Shown here: positions 34,122 to 41,728 of the stretch, piece after piece
How positions within the stretch are numbered: the first letter of the stretch is position 1
Layout of the letters: each line of letters opens with the position of its first letter
DNA from: Cytobacillus luteolus
GTDB taxonomy: Bacteria; Bacillota; Bacilli; Bacillales; Bacillaceae_L
Reading direction: 5' to 3'
Assembly: GCF_017873715.1 (NCBI RefSeq)
Contig: NZ_JAGGKM010000002.1
Span: 558,001-622,000 of the forward strand
DNA length: 64,000 nt
Notes under the pieces: generated by a model
The model's database searches: none
Told to the model about the DNA's origin: nothing
What the model saw: the letters and a program-made list of their open reading frames with translations, nothing else
Program-made: the position numbers and the translations under genes

Positions 34122-34457
34122 TTGTTGTTCTTCGCATTAGCGTAACTATATATAACTAATGAATAAACTATCATAAATTTAATAAATTAGCTAGTCATGT
34201 AAGGTATTACCACTGAATCTCACAAATATGCACAGTTAATAATTTATTATATATCTTGGCAATTCCGTTAAGTTGGTTTTTATGCAAGACTTATTCACAC
34301 TGGATCGGCTAAGGAGCCGTAAGGACGGAAGAGAGGTAGGGCTTTCGTTGTTTAAGAAGTAAAACTACCAGGAAGATTACCGCGGCTATTGGTAATTAGA
34401 TAACATAGTTACGTTAAAAAGTTTCGTAAACGAGCCTATTCGGCTCGTTTTTTTATT
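34122..34457 (+). ncRNA. Structured non-coding RNA of unrecognised class, about 330 nt
   Basis: The transcript predicted from the promoter at 34,087 runs to a U-tailed terminator at 34,428-34,454 and contains no convincing gene. TTAGCGTAACTAT (34137-34149) pairs over its full 13 bases (one G-U) with ATAGTTACGTTAA (34405-34417), closing a domain of 281 nt. Inside are CGGCT-AAGG-AGCCG (34306-34319), GGTAG (34335-34339) with CTACC (34365-34369), and ATTACC (34376-34381) with GGTAAT (34391-34396). The 3' half (34,290-34,400) is richer in G and C than the AT-rich surroundings, as usual for structured RNA. It does not match tmRNA, RNase P RNA, SRP RNA, 6S RNA or any riboswitch consensus I know. Confidence 0.65.
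34428..34454 (+). terminator. Intrinsic terminator of the structured RNA
   Basis: AAACGAGCC (34428-34436) and GGCTCGTTT (34442-34450) with a 5-nt loop, continuing into a run of seven T. Perfect 9-bp stem. Confidence 0.92.
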
Positions 34458-34501
34458 TCTGAGTGAAGCAGCAAAACGAACGGTCCATATTTAGTGCAAA
34501 T

Positions 34502-34534
34502 AAAAAAACGTCTACTCAATTAGTTAGACGTTTT
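34502..34534 (-). terminator. Intrinsic terminator of the small gene at 34,533
   Basis: On the minus strand ACGTCTA (34525-34531) pairs with TAGACGT (34508-34514), followed by TTTTTTT. It faces the terminator of the structured RNA. Confidence 0.85.
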
Positions 34535-34733
34535 AGTTATGTGGTTCTGTTGTTAAAAATTCAATTGCTTTAACGCTTTGTTTAAGGTGACTTTTGACCT
34601 TAAAGATTTCAGCTTCTTTTTTGGGAAGTCGGTTAGAAATATGTACAAGGCTTGCTAACTGATCAATATCCTTATAGATTGACAGAAATGCTTCATACAA
34701 ATCATTCTCTAATCTTACTTTTTTACTTTCCAT
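34533..34733 (-). CDS. Small helical protein of unknown function
   Basis: A 66-residue soluble protein, MESKKVRLENDLYEAFLSIY..., predicted mostly helical. The ATG (34731-34733) lies six bases after GGGG; an upstream GTG is in frame but poorly placed. It ends at a strong terminator. It lies between the structured RNA and the diguanylate cyclase gene. No family is recognised. Confidence 0.65.
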   Translation of the reverse strand: MESKKVRLENDLYEAFLSIYKDIDQLASLVHISNRLPKKEAEIFKVKSHLKQSVKAIEFLTTEPHN

Positions 34734-34828
34734 GTGTATCCCCACTTTCCTCTATCTAGTTAATTAGACGGATGAAAACAAGGAAAGTTTCAACTTTTTT
34801 AAAAAAAATAGAACTTTTGTAATGTTTT

Positions 34829-36370
34829 TCACTTAAAAGATTTCATTAATACGTTTTCCTGGTAAATCATAATTTGATTTTTACCGGAGTTTTTCGCATT
34901 GTACAAAGCCTTATCGGCATAATCAATTAAGGCATTAGGATCAGATTCTTTGTTTAAAAGGTCTGTAGAAACAATTCCAACACTGACTGTTACACAATTT
35001 ATGACAGTCGAAGATACATGAGGAATATCACTCATCCTTACCCCAGCCACAACATCATTCCCTAATAAGCTTACTTCTTCCGTAGTAGCACCCTGCAGAA
35101 GGATAATAAATTCTTCTCCTCCATAACGGAACAATTCTGCGCCATATTCATTTGCAATTCTGTCCACCGTCTTTGCAACTGTTTTTAAACACGTATCTCC
35201 ATTGATGTGTCCATATGTATCATTAAATTCTTTAAAACAATCAATATCAAACATTAATAATGCTAGCGTGAGGTCTTTATTGATATACTCCTTCCATTTA
35301 GATAAAAGAGTCATATCAAACTTCCTTCTATTCCCCACATTCGTTAACCCATCTATATATGATAAGTATTCAAGCTTTTCATTAGTTTTTTGTAGCAACT
35401 CATTTGCTTTCATCAGCTCATTTTCTAAAAGCTGTCGTTCAGTAATATCTCGTGTAATACAAATAAGTTCAATTGTTTCCTCACTTACAATTCTTTTTCC
35501 TGTGGATTCTAACCAAATTATCTTATGATCTTTTCGAATTGCTCTAAATGTAAAAGTAACAATTTCATCTGAATTCAACATTTTTTGATGATTTATATAG
35601 CAATGTTCATGATCTTCAGGGTGGATAAAGTCATAAGAGTTATTTGAAAAAAGAACATCCTTTGGTTTTACGCCAAGTATCTTTTCAATAATAGGAGATA
35701 CATAAAGAAAAGTTGAATCCGCTGAGAGTTTCATAATGATATCAGTTGCGTTATCTGTAATAAATTGAAAGTGATTTTCTGTTTCCTTAAGCATTTCAAC
35801 TGTTTGATTCCTAGCTGAGACTGGTTTAGAAACGACTACTAACGAGACAGTAGCTTCATTCTCATGTTTAATCGGAGTAATGGTTGTTTCTAAATGTTTT
35901 TCGCCTAATGGAAAACTAACAGTTGATTCATATTCAATTGGTGCTCCAGAATGAATGCTTTTTTCACACTTCTCAACTAACTCTTCTCCAAACCACTCTG
36001 ATGCTAATGTTCCAATCACCCTTTGCTTTGGAATTCCAGTTATCCGAAGAAAGCTTCGGTTCACTGAGGATACAAAGATATTATTATCTTTAAGCTCTAG
36101 TAGAAACACAAGATCTAATACAGAGTCAAACATACTTGCTAGAGAGTTTTCTTCCCTCTTTTTTAAATATTCATTTTCACCTTCTAGTTTTAAAGCCCTT
36201 AACCGACTTTTATCAAGTAAAGAAGCCATTATTGTAACTAGTATTAAAAACAGGACTACTCCCGTTATAAAAACAGGAATATTTTCTACTTGTGGTAGGA
36301 TGAATATCGAAATGAGAATACTTAGAATAAACGCAAGGAAGGGAAACACTACAGTTGCTTTTAATCTCAT
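34829..36370 (-). CDS. Membrane PAS-PAS-GGDEF protein (putative diguanylate cyclase)
   Basis: A 513-residue protein: two N-terminal membrane segments (about 7-26 and 33-51), two PAS domains (about 75-190 and 200-315), a short coiled linker and a GGDEF domain starting YIDGLTNVGNRRKFD (about 339-353). The active-site loop is YGGEEF, consistent with c-di-GMP synthesis from two GTP. The inhibitory I-site RxxD that normally lies just before the loop is missing (NEYGAELFRYGGEEF). No EAL or HD-GYP domain is present. Monocistronic; the ATG has only a modest ribosome binding site (GAAGGAGAAATTCA). Confidence 0.92.
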   Translation of the reverse strand: MRLKATVVFPFLAFILSILISIFILPQVENIPVFITGVVLFLILVTIMASLLDKSRLRALKLEGENEYLKKREENSLASMFDSVLDLVFLLELKDNNIFVSSVNRSFLRITGIPKQRVIGTLASEWFGEELVEKCEKSIHSGAPIEYESTVSFPLGEKHLETTITPIKHENEATVSLVVVSKPVSARNQTVEMLKETENHFQFITDNATDIIMKLSADSTFLYVSPIIEKILGVKPKDVLFSNNSYDFIHPEDHEHCYINHQKMLNSDEIVTFTFRAIRKDHKIIWLESTGKRIVSEETIELICITRDITERQLLENELMKANELLQKTNEKLEYLSYIDGLTNVGNRRKFDMTLLSKWKEYINKDLTLALLMFDIDCFKEFNDTYGHINGDTCLKTVAKTVDRIANEYGAELFRYGGEEFIILLQGATTEEVSLLGNDVVAGVRMSDIPHVSSTVINCVTVSVGIVSTDLLNKESDPNALIDYADKALYNAKNSGKNQIMIYQENVLMKSFK

Positions 36371-36591
36371 TGAATTTCTCCTTCTACTAATCTACTTATA
36401 CCTAACAATTGGTAATAATATAAATGATAAACTTAATTTTACAATAATTCGTAAAATAATTATTCCTTTTCTGGGTTATTTTATGAAAAAGTTTTCGATT
36501 CATTTCGACAAATAACAACACGACCCTTTCCACACCTTTGTATACATTCCGCAAAAACCGGAAATGATGAGAGTATAAGGCGGTGGATCGC

Positions 36592-36891
36592 ATGTTAATA
36601 ACAAATCTAGTTATATCAAATATTACGAATAGAGTAAATCATTCTATCATTCAAGCCACATTTTCGAATGCAAGTGAACCGGAAGATTGTAGAGATTTTA
36701 CCATGACAATAAAAAGTGAGTCAGCCACAGAGCACTGTCTAGAACTTCTTGTCTATAACAAGAGAACAGCAAGACTTGAAGATGTTCAATCTATGTACTC
36801 TGAGGAACTTATCCATGACATAATGAATCAAATTCTGTCAGTTTCTACTATAAAATCAGCTCTCCTAGATTCTGAAGCAGAAGCAATTTAA
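36592..36891 (+). CDS. Small protein of unknown function upstream of sspH
   Basis: A 99-residue protein, MLITNLVISNITNRVNHSII..., with an alternating N-terminal half and an acidic helical C-terminus (LLDSEAEAI). The ATG (36590-36592 region, first base 36592) follows AAGGCGGTGG; a GTG three codons earlier is possible. It contains one Cys in DCRDF and one in EHCLEL. It precedes the spore gene sspH by 71 bp, so forespore or sporulation expression is conceivable. No domain recognised. Confidence 0.65.
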   Translation: MLITNLVISNITNRVNHSIIQATFSNASEPEDCRDFTMTIKSESATEHCLELLVYNKRTARLEDVQSMYSEELIHDIMNQILSVSTIKSALLDSEAEAI

Positions 36892-36962
36892 TGCATAAAA
36901 ACAATGATTATTGAAAAAAATGATTAGGAAGTACCAATACATAATAAGGAGACATGAATTCA

Positions 36963-37142
36963 ATGGATTTAAACCGTGCTAGACAAATTATTTCATCCCC
37001 TGAAGAGATAAGGGTAACTTATAATGGTGTTGCAGTACGTTTGATAGAAACGGATGAAACGAACAACACAGTAAGCATAAGACCAGAAACAAATCCTGAG
37101 GACCTTATGCAATTACCTGCTAACGAATTAGTTGAGGGGTAA
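36963..37142 (+). CDS. sspH: Small acid-soluble spore protein H
   Basis: A 59-residue protein, exactly the family length. It follows the SspH pattern: MDLNRARQIISSPEEIRVTY at the start, GVAVRLIETDETNNTVSIR in the middle and a final LMQLPANELVEG. SspH is a minor SASP of the spore core. I choose the ATG at 36,963 (11 bases after AAGGAG) over the ATG at 36,954, which lies only two bases from that site. A strong terminator follows. Confidence 0.9.
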   Translation: MDLNRARQIISSPEEIRVTYNGVAVRLIETDETNNTVSIRPETNPEDLMQLPANELVEG

Positions 37143-37148
37143 AGAACA

Positions 37149-37180
37149 AAGCTCGAAGTTACTCACTTCGAGCTTTTTCG
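37149..37180 (+). terminator. Intrinsic terminator of sspH
   Basis: AAGCTCGAAGT (37149-37159) and ACTTCGAGCTT (37165-37175) with a 5-nt loop, followed by TTTTTC. The 3' arm overlaps the end of the convergent small gene. Confidence 0.88.
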
Positions 37181-37333
37181 TTGTTCCTTTATAATCTCAT
37201 CTCGTTCTCCACCATCAGACAATTCTTCTGAGAATTCGATAATTCCTCGATTATCTTCAAGTACAAGTTCTCCTTCATCCTTAAGTTCAACCACTTCACC
37301 AGGAAAGAATCGATATTCATCTTTTTTGCCCAA
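37163..37333 (-). CDS. Small acidic protein of unknown function
   Basis: A 56-residue, strongly charged protein, GKKDEYRFFPGEVVELKDEG..., with a beta-like VVELKDEGELVLEDNRGI segment and an acidic/basic tail. The likely start is the TTG (37331-37333), eight bases after GGAGG; a GTG further upstream would put the ribosome binding site inside the gene. Its 3' end overlaps the sspH terminator on the other strand. Function unknown. Confidence 0.6.
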   Translation of the reverse strand: MGKKDEYRFFPGEVVELKDEGELVLEDNRGIIEFSEELSDGGERDEIIKEQRKSSK

Positions 37334-37489
37334 ATTGAACACCTCCACTTTTATTCATATGTGGTTAGTATCCCCCGCTCAGACTATTGTAACCCTAGAA
37401 TCAGAAAATTAGACAAATGCCTTTCTAATTGCAAACCAGGTTAATTTGCGCGAAAATTAAAACTATTATTATTACTTAGGAGGTTAACC

Positions 37490-38569
37490 ATGTTTAAACA
37501 ATCTTTCTTTGAGCAATTAAAAGAATTAGCAAGCATTCAAGGTGCTCCTGGCCAAGAAATGCTAGTCGTAAAAAAATTAGTGGAGTGGTTTACACCTCAC
37601 TCTGACCGAGTTGAAGTAGACCACATGGGAAATATATATACATATCTACACGGAAATAAGCCTGGTCCTACTGTGATGGTTTCAGCCCACTCAGATGAAA
37701 TTGGCTGTGTTGTAAGAGATATAGATGAACGAGGTTTTATAAAAATAGAACGAACTGGTGGAATGATTGAAGCCTTAATGGTAGGTCGAAAAGTAAATGT
37801 AAACGGTCATTTCGGTGTAATTGGCGTCAAAGCTGGGCATCTTCAGACACCTGAGGAGCGTAAAAAAACTCCTTCAATATATGAATTGTATGTCGATGTA
37901 GGAGCCTCCTCTAAAGCAGATGTTAAAGAAATGGGAATAAAAATTGGTGACCAAATTACGTACATAAGTGATCTTGAACAGTTCTCAAATAAAGATTTGA
38001 TATGTGGGAAGGCCATTGATAACAGAAGCTGTTGTGTTCTTGTTTTAGAGCTATTTAAAGCCTTAGCTAACCGTAACTTTAGTGGAACACTTGTTGGTGT
38101 AATAGCAGTCCAGGAAGAAGTGGGATTACGTGGGGCAAAAGTCGCTTCCCATAAGGTAAACCCTGATTACGCTCTTGTTCTTGATACAATTCCTTGTGCA
38201 GATACCCCTGATAGCCTATCAAGTGGATATCCGATTGGAATCGGACGTGGACCAGTTATCCCTGCACTTGCTGGTGGGTCTGTTCGCGGAAATATTATGT
38301 CGCCACAAATGAAAGAATTGATTTTAAAATATGCAGATGAGTTGGACATGCCTTACCAACTTGCAGTAATGACTGGTGCAACAACTGATGCTGCAGCAGT
38401 TCATCTTGAGCGTGAAGGCATCCTTACAGGAGCAATCACTTTCGCTCGCAGATACTCTCACTCTCCAGTAGAGGTTGCTGATTTAAATGACTTTGAGAAA
38501 GGTCTAACACTGCTAACACGAATGGTTAGTGATGTTGAGTTCTGGAGAGATATGAATTTTATAAAATAA
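37490..38569 (+). CDS. M42-family metallo-aminopeptidase
   Basis: A 359-residue cytoplasmic peptidase of the M42 (glutamyl aminopeptidase / YsdC, YtoP) family. The two-metal site is visible: His in SAHSDEIG (about 66-73), bridging Asp in GKAIDNRSC (about 176-184), catalytic and metal Glu in VQEEVGLRGA (about 206-215), Asp in VLDTIPCAD (about 228-236) and His in RRYSHSPVE (about 319-327). The ATG follows AGGAGGTTAACC. Monocistronic with a terminator behind. Confidence 0.93.
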   Translation: MFKQSFFEQLKELASIQGAPGQEMLVVKKLVEWFTPHSDRVEVDHMGNIYTYLHGNKPGPTVMVSAHSDEIGCVVRDIDERGFIKIERTGGMIEALMVGRKVNVNGHFGVIGVKAGHLQTPEERKKTPSIYELYVDVGASSKADVKEMGIKIGDQITYISDLEQFSNKDLICGKAIDNRSCCVLVLELFKALANRNFSGTLVGVIAVQEEVGLRGAKVASHKVNPDYALVLDTIPCADTPDSLSSGYPIGIGRGPVIPALAGGSVRGNIMSPQMKELILKYADELDMPYQLAVMTGATTDAAAVHLEREGILTGAITFARRYSHSPVEVADLNDFEKGLTLLTRMVSDVEFWRDMNFIK

Positions 38570-38576
38570 TGAAGAC

Positions 38577-38606
38577 TGCACACCTTTCTTAAGGTGTGCA
38601 TTTCTT
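38577..38606 (+). terminator. Intrinsic terminator between convergent genes
   Basis: TGCACACCTT (38577-38586), TCTT loop and AAGGTGTGCA (38591-38600), then TTTCTTT. Perfect 10-bp stem after the M42 gene; probably bidirectional, since the hydrolase stop is at 38,609. Confidence 0.88.
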
Positions 38607-38608
38607 TA

Positions 38609-39430
38609 TTAGATTGAGTATACCCCTGAAAGAAAGCATAAAACCGTTGCGTTAAATTCCTTTGGTTTTTCCATGTTTAACATGTGGGCAGTTCCAGAAA
38701 TATTTTCTATTTTAGATCCTTCTATTTTTTCGTGTAGATAGAAAGCTATCTTTTGGAATTCAGGAAAATCATACTCAGAGGTAACTAGCAATGTAGGAAT
38801 CTTAATTTCTTCTACTCTCTCTATTGTCTTCGTTTCGGGAAGAAGCATCCTTCCCTTTCCTTTTTCCTTTGCATATGTTTCTTTTATCATTTCCGCAAAT
38901 AGGCTCACTATATCCTTGGAAACCATATCTTGATCCCTATTAGGTCCTATTACCCATCCATTGCACATAAGCTCAATCGTTTTTTCTAAATTTTCTTCTT
39001 GATAGGATAAATTTATTTTTTCATTAAACTGTTTTCTCTCCGATGAAAATTCAGTCCACCCTATTATTCCATTAGATGCTAAAACTAGAGAATCTACTTT
39101 TTCCGGATATTCTAACGAGAATTCAATACCAATTTGCCCACCAACAGATAATCCAATAATTGAGACAGTTTCAATATTTAAATAATCTAGTAACCCCATA
39201 AGATCTTCCACAAATGAAAAGTCATTATCATGAGCACCTGATTTTCCGTAACCAGGTAGGTCAAAGCGAATAACTTTATATTTTTCCGATAATTCTTCAA
39301 CCTGTTTGTCCCACATTCTTGAATCAATCGGCAATCCATGAATCAGTAATAAGGGTTTCCCTTCCCCTACAATTTCATAATAAATAGGGGCTTCATTTAT
39401 TTTTGCAATACCTGAATCGAATACTTTCAT
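38609..39430 (-). CDS. Alpha/beta-hydrolase, cotranscribed with the HTH/F1-beta-like gene
   Basis: A 273-residue alpha/beta-hydrolase: LLLIHGLPIDSRMWD (about 27-41), nucleophile elbow IGLSVGGQIG (Ser near 95), acidic residue in TSEYDFPEF (about 213-221) and His in GTAHMLNMEKP (about 243-253). It resembles 3-oxoadipate enol-lactonase/ester hydrolase-type enzymes; substrate unknown. The ATG follows TATAGGAGGTTAAAC. Only 10 bp separate it from the HTH/F1-beta-like gene upstream, so the two form an operon, which suggests that the regulator controls it or senses related chemistry. Confidence 0.88.
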   Translation of the reverse strand: MKVFDSGIAKINEAPIYYEIVGEGKPLLLIHGLPIDSRMWDKQVEELSEKYKVIRFDLPGYGKSGAHDNDFSFVEDLMGLLDYLNIETVSIIGLSVGGQIGIEFSLEYPEKVDSLVLASNGIIGWTEFSSERKQFNEKINLSYQEENLEKTIELMCNGWVIGPNRDQDMVSKDIVSLFAEMIKETYAKEKGKGRMLLPETKTIERVEEIKIPTLLVTSEYDFPEFQKIAFYLHEKIEGSKIENISGTAHMLNMEKPKEFNATVLCFLSGVYSI

Positions 39431-39440
39431 GTTTAACCTC

Positions 39441-40490
39441 CTATAGATGTAATTTTCCTATATAAGAAAATTCCTTAACTTCAATTTCATCTAATGCACC
39501 ATCAATAATTTGTTGGATGTCTCTGATTGTGTCATGTAAATTAACATATTGACCAGGTTTATTTGTAAAGCTTTCAGCAACAAAAAATGGTTGTGTTAGG
39601 TAAGCCTCTATTCGTTCTCCCCTTAAATACACTTGCTTATCTAAGGAAGGCAACTTTTCAAATCCAACTGCATTAACTAAAAATCTTAATTCACGGTAAC
39701 GTCTTAATAATTTTCTCGCACGTTGTAGTAGGAGGTTATGGATAGGTTCTAACTGTGAATTTTCAATAATTACTGAAGTAGACTGTATTGGATTGACCGC
39801 AGGATACATTCTTCGTGAGGCTAAGTCTGCATCAAATTGCCATAATGATTCTAGGGGACCATATGGCTCTTCTTCATCAACTGCATCTCCACGAGGATCC
39901 ACTAAGAAGGTCGTTATGGGTTGTATGCCTTTCTTCTCTAACTGATTATGAAGTGTGTATAATTCACCATTCAATACAAGTGAACGATCTGCTGCAAGGG
40001 CTACCTCATGATTCTTTCCTATTTTTAATATATGGTTATATACTTCTTCTACATTGTTACAGACAGTTGAGGCCACTTCTATCACATCACTTACTCCTGG
40101 GTCAGCATTGGGTGATAATAAGAACACCGTCTTATACTCTTTGTCGGTTAGTCTTTTGAATATCTCAGCGAGTAAAACAAGTTGGCCCATACCAGGACGT
40201 GCAACAAAGCCATTAATTCCTCCAGACACTAAGGGTGCAAAGAAATCGACTACCTTAATACCCGTTTCAATCATCTCTCCTCCATATCCCTTAAGGATTA
40301 AGTCATCTAATGAACATTCTGCTAGTGTTGCGAGGGCAATTAGTGTTCGAACTTCCGCACGCTCAATTGGAATTTTCCCAGTGCAAAGATTCGAGACAGT
40401 TGCCGGTCGAAGGCCAACTGAGCGCGAAGCTGCTGTAAGATTTGGTACTCTTTTTCGTAACAAAGGGACATTTAGTCTTACACGGTCCAC
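39441..40490 (-). CDS. Helix-turn-helix fused to a degenerate F1-ATPase beta-subunit-like domain
   Basis: A 349-residue protein of unusual build. Residues about 10-68 form a Cro/CI-type helix-turn-helix (LTAASRSVGLRPATVSNLC, ending TLAECSLDDLILK). From about residue 75 it aligns with ATP synthase beta: ETGIKVVDFFAPLVSGG, then ARPGMGQLVLLAEI where beta has the P-loop GGAGVGKT, so the Lys and Thr are lost; the catalytic GERTREG is NADPGVS and the Walker B Asp region is not kept. MYPAVNPIQSTS (about 228) and RARKLLRRYRELR to QPFFVAESFTNKPGQYV-LHDTIR (about 257-322) match the beta C-terminal domain, including aromatic residues of the adenine pocket. The HTH replaces the beta-barrel domain. Start GTG (40488-40490), nine bases after GGAG. 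Confidence 0.85.
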   Translation of the reverse strand: MDRVRLNVPLLRKRVPNLTAASRSVGLRPATVSNLCTGKIPIERAEVRTLIALATLAECSLDDLILKGYGGEMIETGIKVVDFFAPLVSGGINGFVARPGMGQLVLLAEIFKRLTDKEYKTVFLLSPNADPGVSDVIEVASTVCNNVEEVYNHILKIGKNHEVALAADRSLVLNGELYTLHNQLEKKGIQPITTFLVDPRGDAVDEEEPYGPLESLWQFDADLASRRMYPAVNPIQSTSVIIENSQLEPIHNLLLQRARKLLRRYRELRFLVNAVGFEKLPSLDKQVYLRGERIEAYLTQPFFVAESFTNKPGQYVNLHDTIRDIQQIIDGALDEIEVKEFSYIGKLHL

Positions 40491-40519
40491 TACTTCCAAC
40501 TCCTTCCTTATTTACCACA

Positions 40520-40548
40520 ATAATAAACTAAATTACTCTTAAAGGCAA
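40520..40548 (-). promoter_or_regulatory. Promoter of the HTH/F1-beta-like gene
   Basis: On the minus strand TTGCCT (40543-40548), 17-bp spacer, TATTAT (40520-40525). AATTACT occurs at 40531 and 40547, 16 bp apart and straddling the -35 and spacer, a possible autoregulatory site. Confidence 0.5.
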
Positions 40549-40579
40549 TTACTATTACTATTTAAAGTAATTAATTTAT

Positions 40580-40616
40580 CAAAAAACTCACTAGTTGGGA
40601 TACTAGTGAGCTTTTT
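40580..40616 (-). terminator. Intrinsic terminator of the DNA ligase gene
   Basis: CTCACTAGT (40587-40595) and ACTAGTGAG (40602-40610) are exact complements with a 6-nt loop, followed on the minus strand by TTTTTTGAT. The plus strand also has a T run, so it may work in both directions. Confidence 0.88.
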
Positions 40617-40647
40617 GATCTTGCCCAATTTACCTTATTATGACTCC

Positions 40648-41601
40648 TTACTCCGCTCGGTCTTGTTCCTGAAAAAGCGTACATTCACTTTCTGGTACAT
40701 CTACGAATGCCTGAATACTAGGTTGTCGTAATGACATCCCTTCAGTCCATTCAGCAAACATGATTTTCGTCGTAATCTTTGGCTCAACCCAGTATGTACC
40801 TGATGCCTTTTGTAAGTTTACAAAAGGCGATTGCCCTGTCTCAATTTGTTTAAGTACGGTTGTAAGGTCTTTCCAGTCTTGGCTTGATAACTTGCCGGTA
40901 CCTGTGTGACCAATGTAGACAAACTTGTTCTCATGATATACCCCTAGCAACACTGCGTTCACTGTCCCTGCTCGTAGCGTAAAACCACCAATTATTGCGA
41001 ATATATCACGATAATTCTTTACTTTTAACCAATAATCCTTCTTAGCACCACCTAATATATGTGGTGAATCGATTTGCTTCATAATAATGCCTTCCATTCC
41101 ATGCTCTTTAATGGCCTCAAATAAGGCAACACCGTTCTCCATGCTTGGGACAAGTTGAACCGTATCATTCGGAGTCAAGATTTTTGCTAATAATTCCATT
41201 CTTTTATTCCATGGTTTGGTGTTAATCCATTCTCCGTTATAGTACAAAATATCAAATACCATATAGGTTATTGGCGTATGCTGCCGTGCTTCACCAACAC
41301 GGTCCAACCTTCTCAATCCATCACGTTTCATAACCGCTTGGAAAGAGGGTGTGCCCGCTTCGCTTAGTGCAATTATTTCACCATCAAGTATCACAGAATC
41401 TGCTGAACAATAAGAAGTAATATCGGCAACCTCAGGAAAATGCTTTGTTCTTTCGTTTAACTTGCGGTTGAATAACTGTACTTTATTATCTTCGAAGTAC
41501 GTTAGGATTCTGACCCCATCCCATTTTATCTGAGCAATCCAATCCTGACCTTCTGGGATGGATTCACTTCGCACGGGTTCCATTGGAACAATTGGCTTCA
41601 T
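40648..41601 (-). CDS. Stand-alone ATP-dependent DNA ligase (LigD-ligase-domain type)
   Basis: A 317-residue ATP-dependent ligase. Nucleotidyltransferase motif I KWDGVR (Lys near 28), motif III region YMVFDILYYNGEWI (about 112-125), motif IV MEGIIMK (about 169-175) and motif V DYWLKVK (about 187-193) are followed by an OB-fold domain. It resembles the ligase part of bacterial NHEJ LigD, but the polymerase domain found in Bacillus LigD (about 611 residues) is absent, and no ku gene is nearby. The ATG follows TAGGAGTGAGAAT. It seals nicks or breaks using ATP. Confidence 0.9.
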   Translation of the reverse strand: MKPIVPMEPVRSESIPEGQDWIAQIKWDGVRILTYFEDNKVQLFNRKLNERTKHFPEVADITSYCSADSVILDGEIIALSEAGTPSFQAVMKRDGLRRLDRVGEARQHTPITYMVFDILYYNGEWINTKPWNKRMELLAKILTPNDTVQLVPSMENGVALFEAIKEHGMEGIIMKQIDSPHILGGAKKDYWLKVKNYRDIFAIIGGFTLRAGTVNAVLLGVYHENKFVYIGHTGTGKLSSQDWKDLTTVLKQIETGQSPFVNLQKASGTYWVEPKITTKIMFAEWTEGMSLRQPSIQAFVDVPESECTLFQEQDRAE

Positions 41602-41667
41602 ATTCTCACTCCTACAACTCTTGTAGATATAGTTTCTACCACTGAAGAATTTATATGAGAATATGTA

Positions 41668-41712
41668 AAAAAAGAGTGACCTTTATGACCGTGTATCACG
41701 GAAATAAAAGTC
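41668..41712 (-). terminator. Intrinsic terminator of the CysJ-like gene
   Basis: An imperfect stem of about 19 bp (from AGTGAC at 41675 to GTCACT at about 41713, inner CCGTG-TAT-CACGG) followed on the minus strand by TCTTTTTTT. Confidence 0.82.
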
Positions 41713-41728
41713 ACTATCTTAGTTATTA

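Noticed and set aside
34282-34362. 26-codon ORF inside the structured RNA, basic peptide
   Set aside because: No Shine-Dalgarno sequence before the ATG, and the codons cover paired regions; kept as a remote alternative (leader or dual-function RNA).
34365-34400. T-box-like ACCGCG segment
   Set aside because: The conserved UGG that pairs with the tRNA end is missing, and no aminoacyl or amino acid gene lies downstream on that strand.
36402-36593. 63-codon minus-strand frame upstream of the GGDEF gene
   Set aside because: AT-rich, low-complexity translation, no ribosome binding site; overlaps the promoter region of two divergent genes.
39441-40490. Annotation as ATP synthase beta subunit
   Set aside because: The beta-barrel domain is replaced by an HTH and the P-loop, catalytic Glu and Walker B residues are lost; no other atp genes are nearby.
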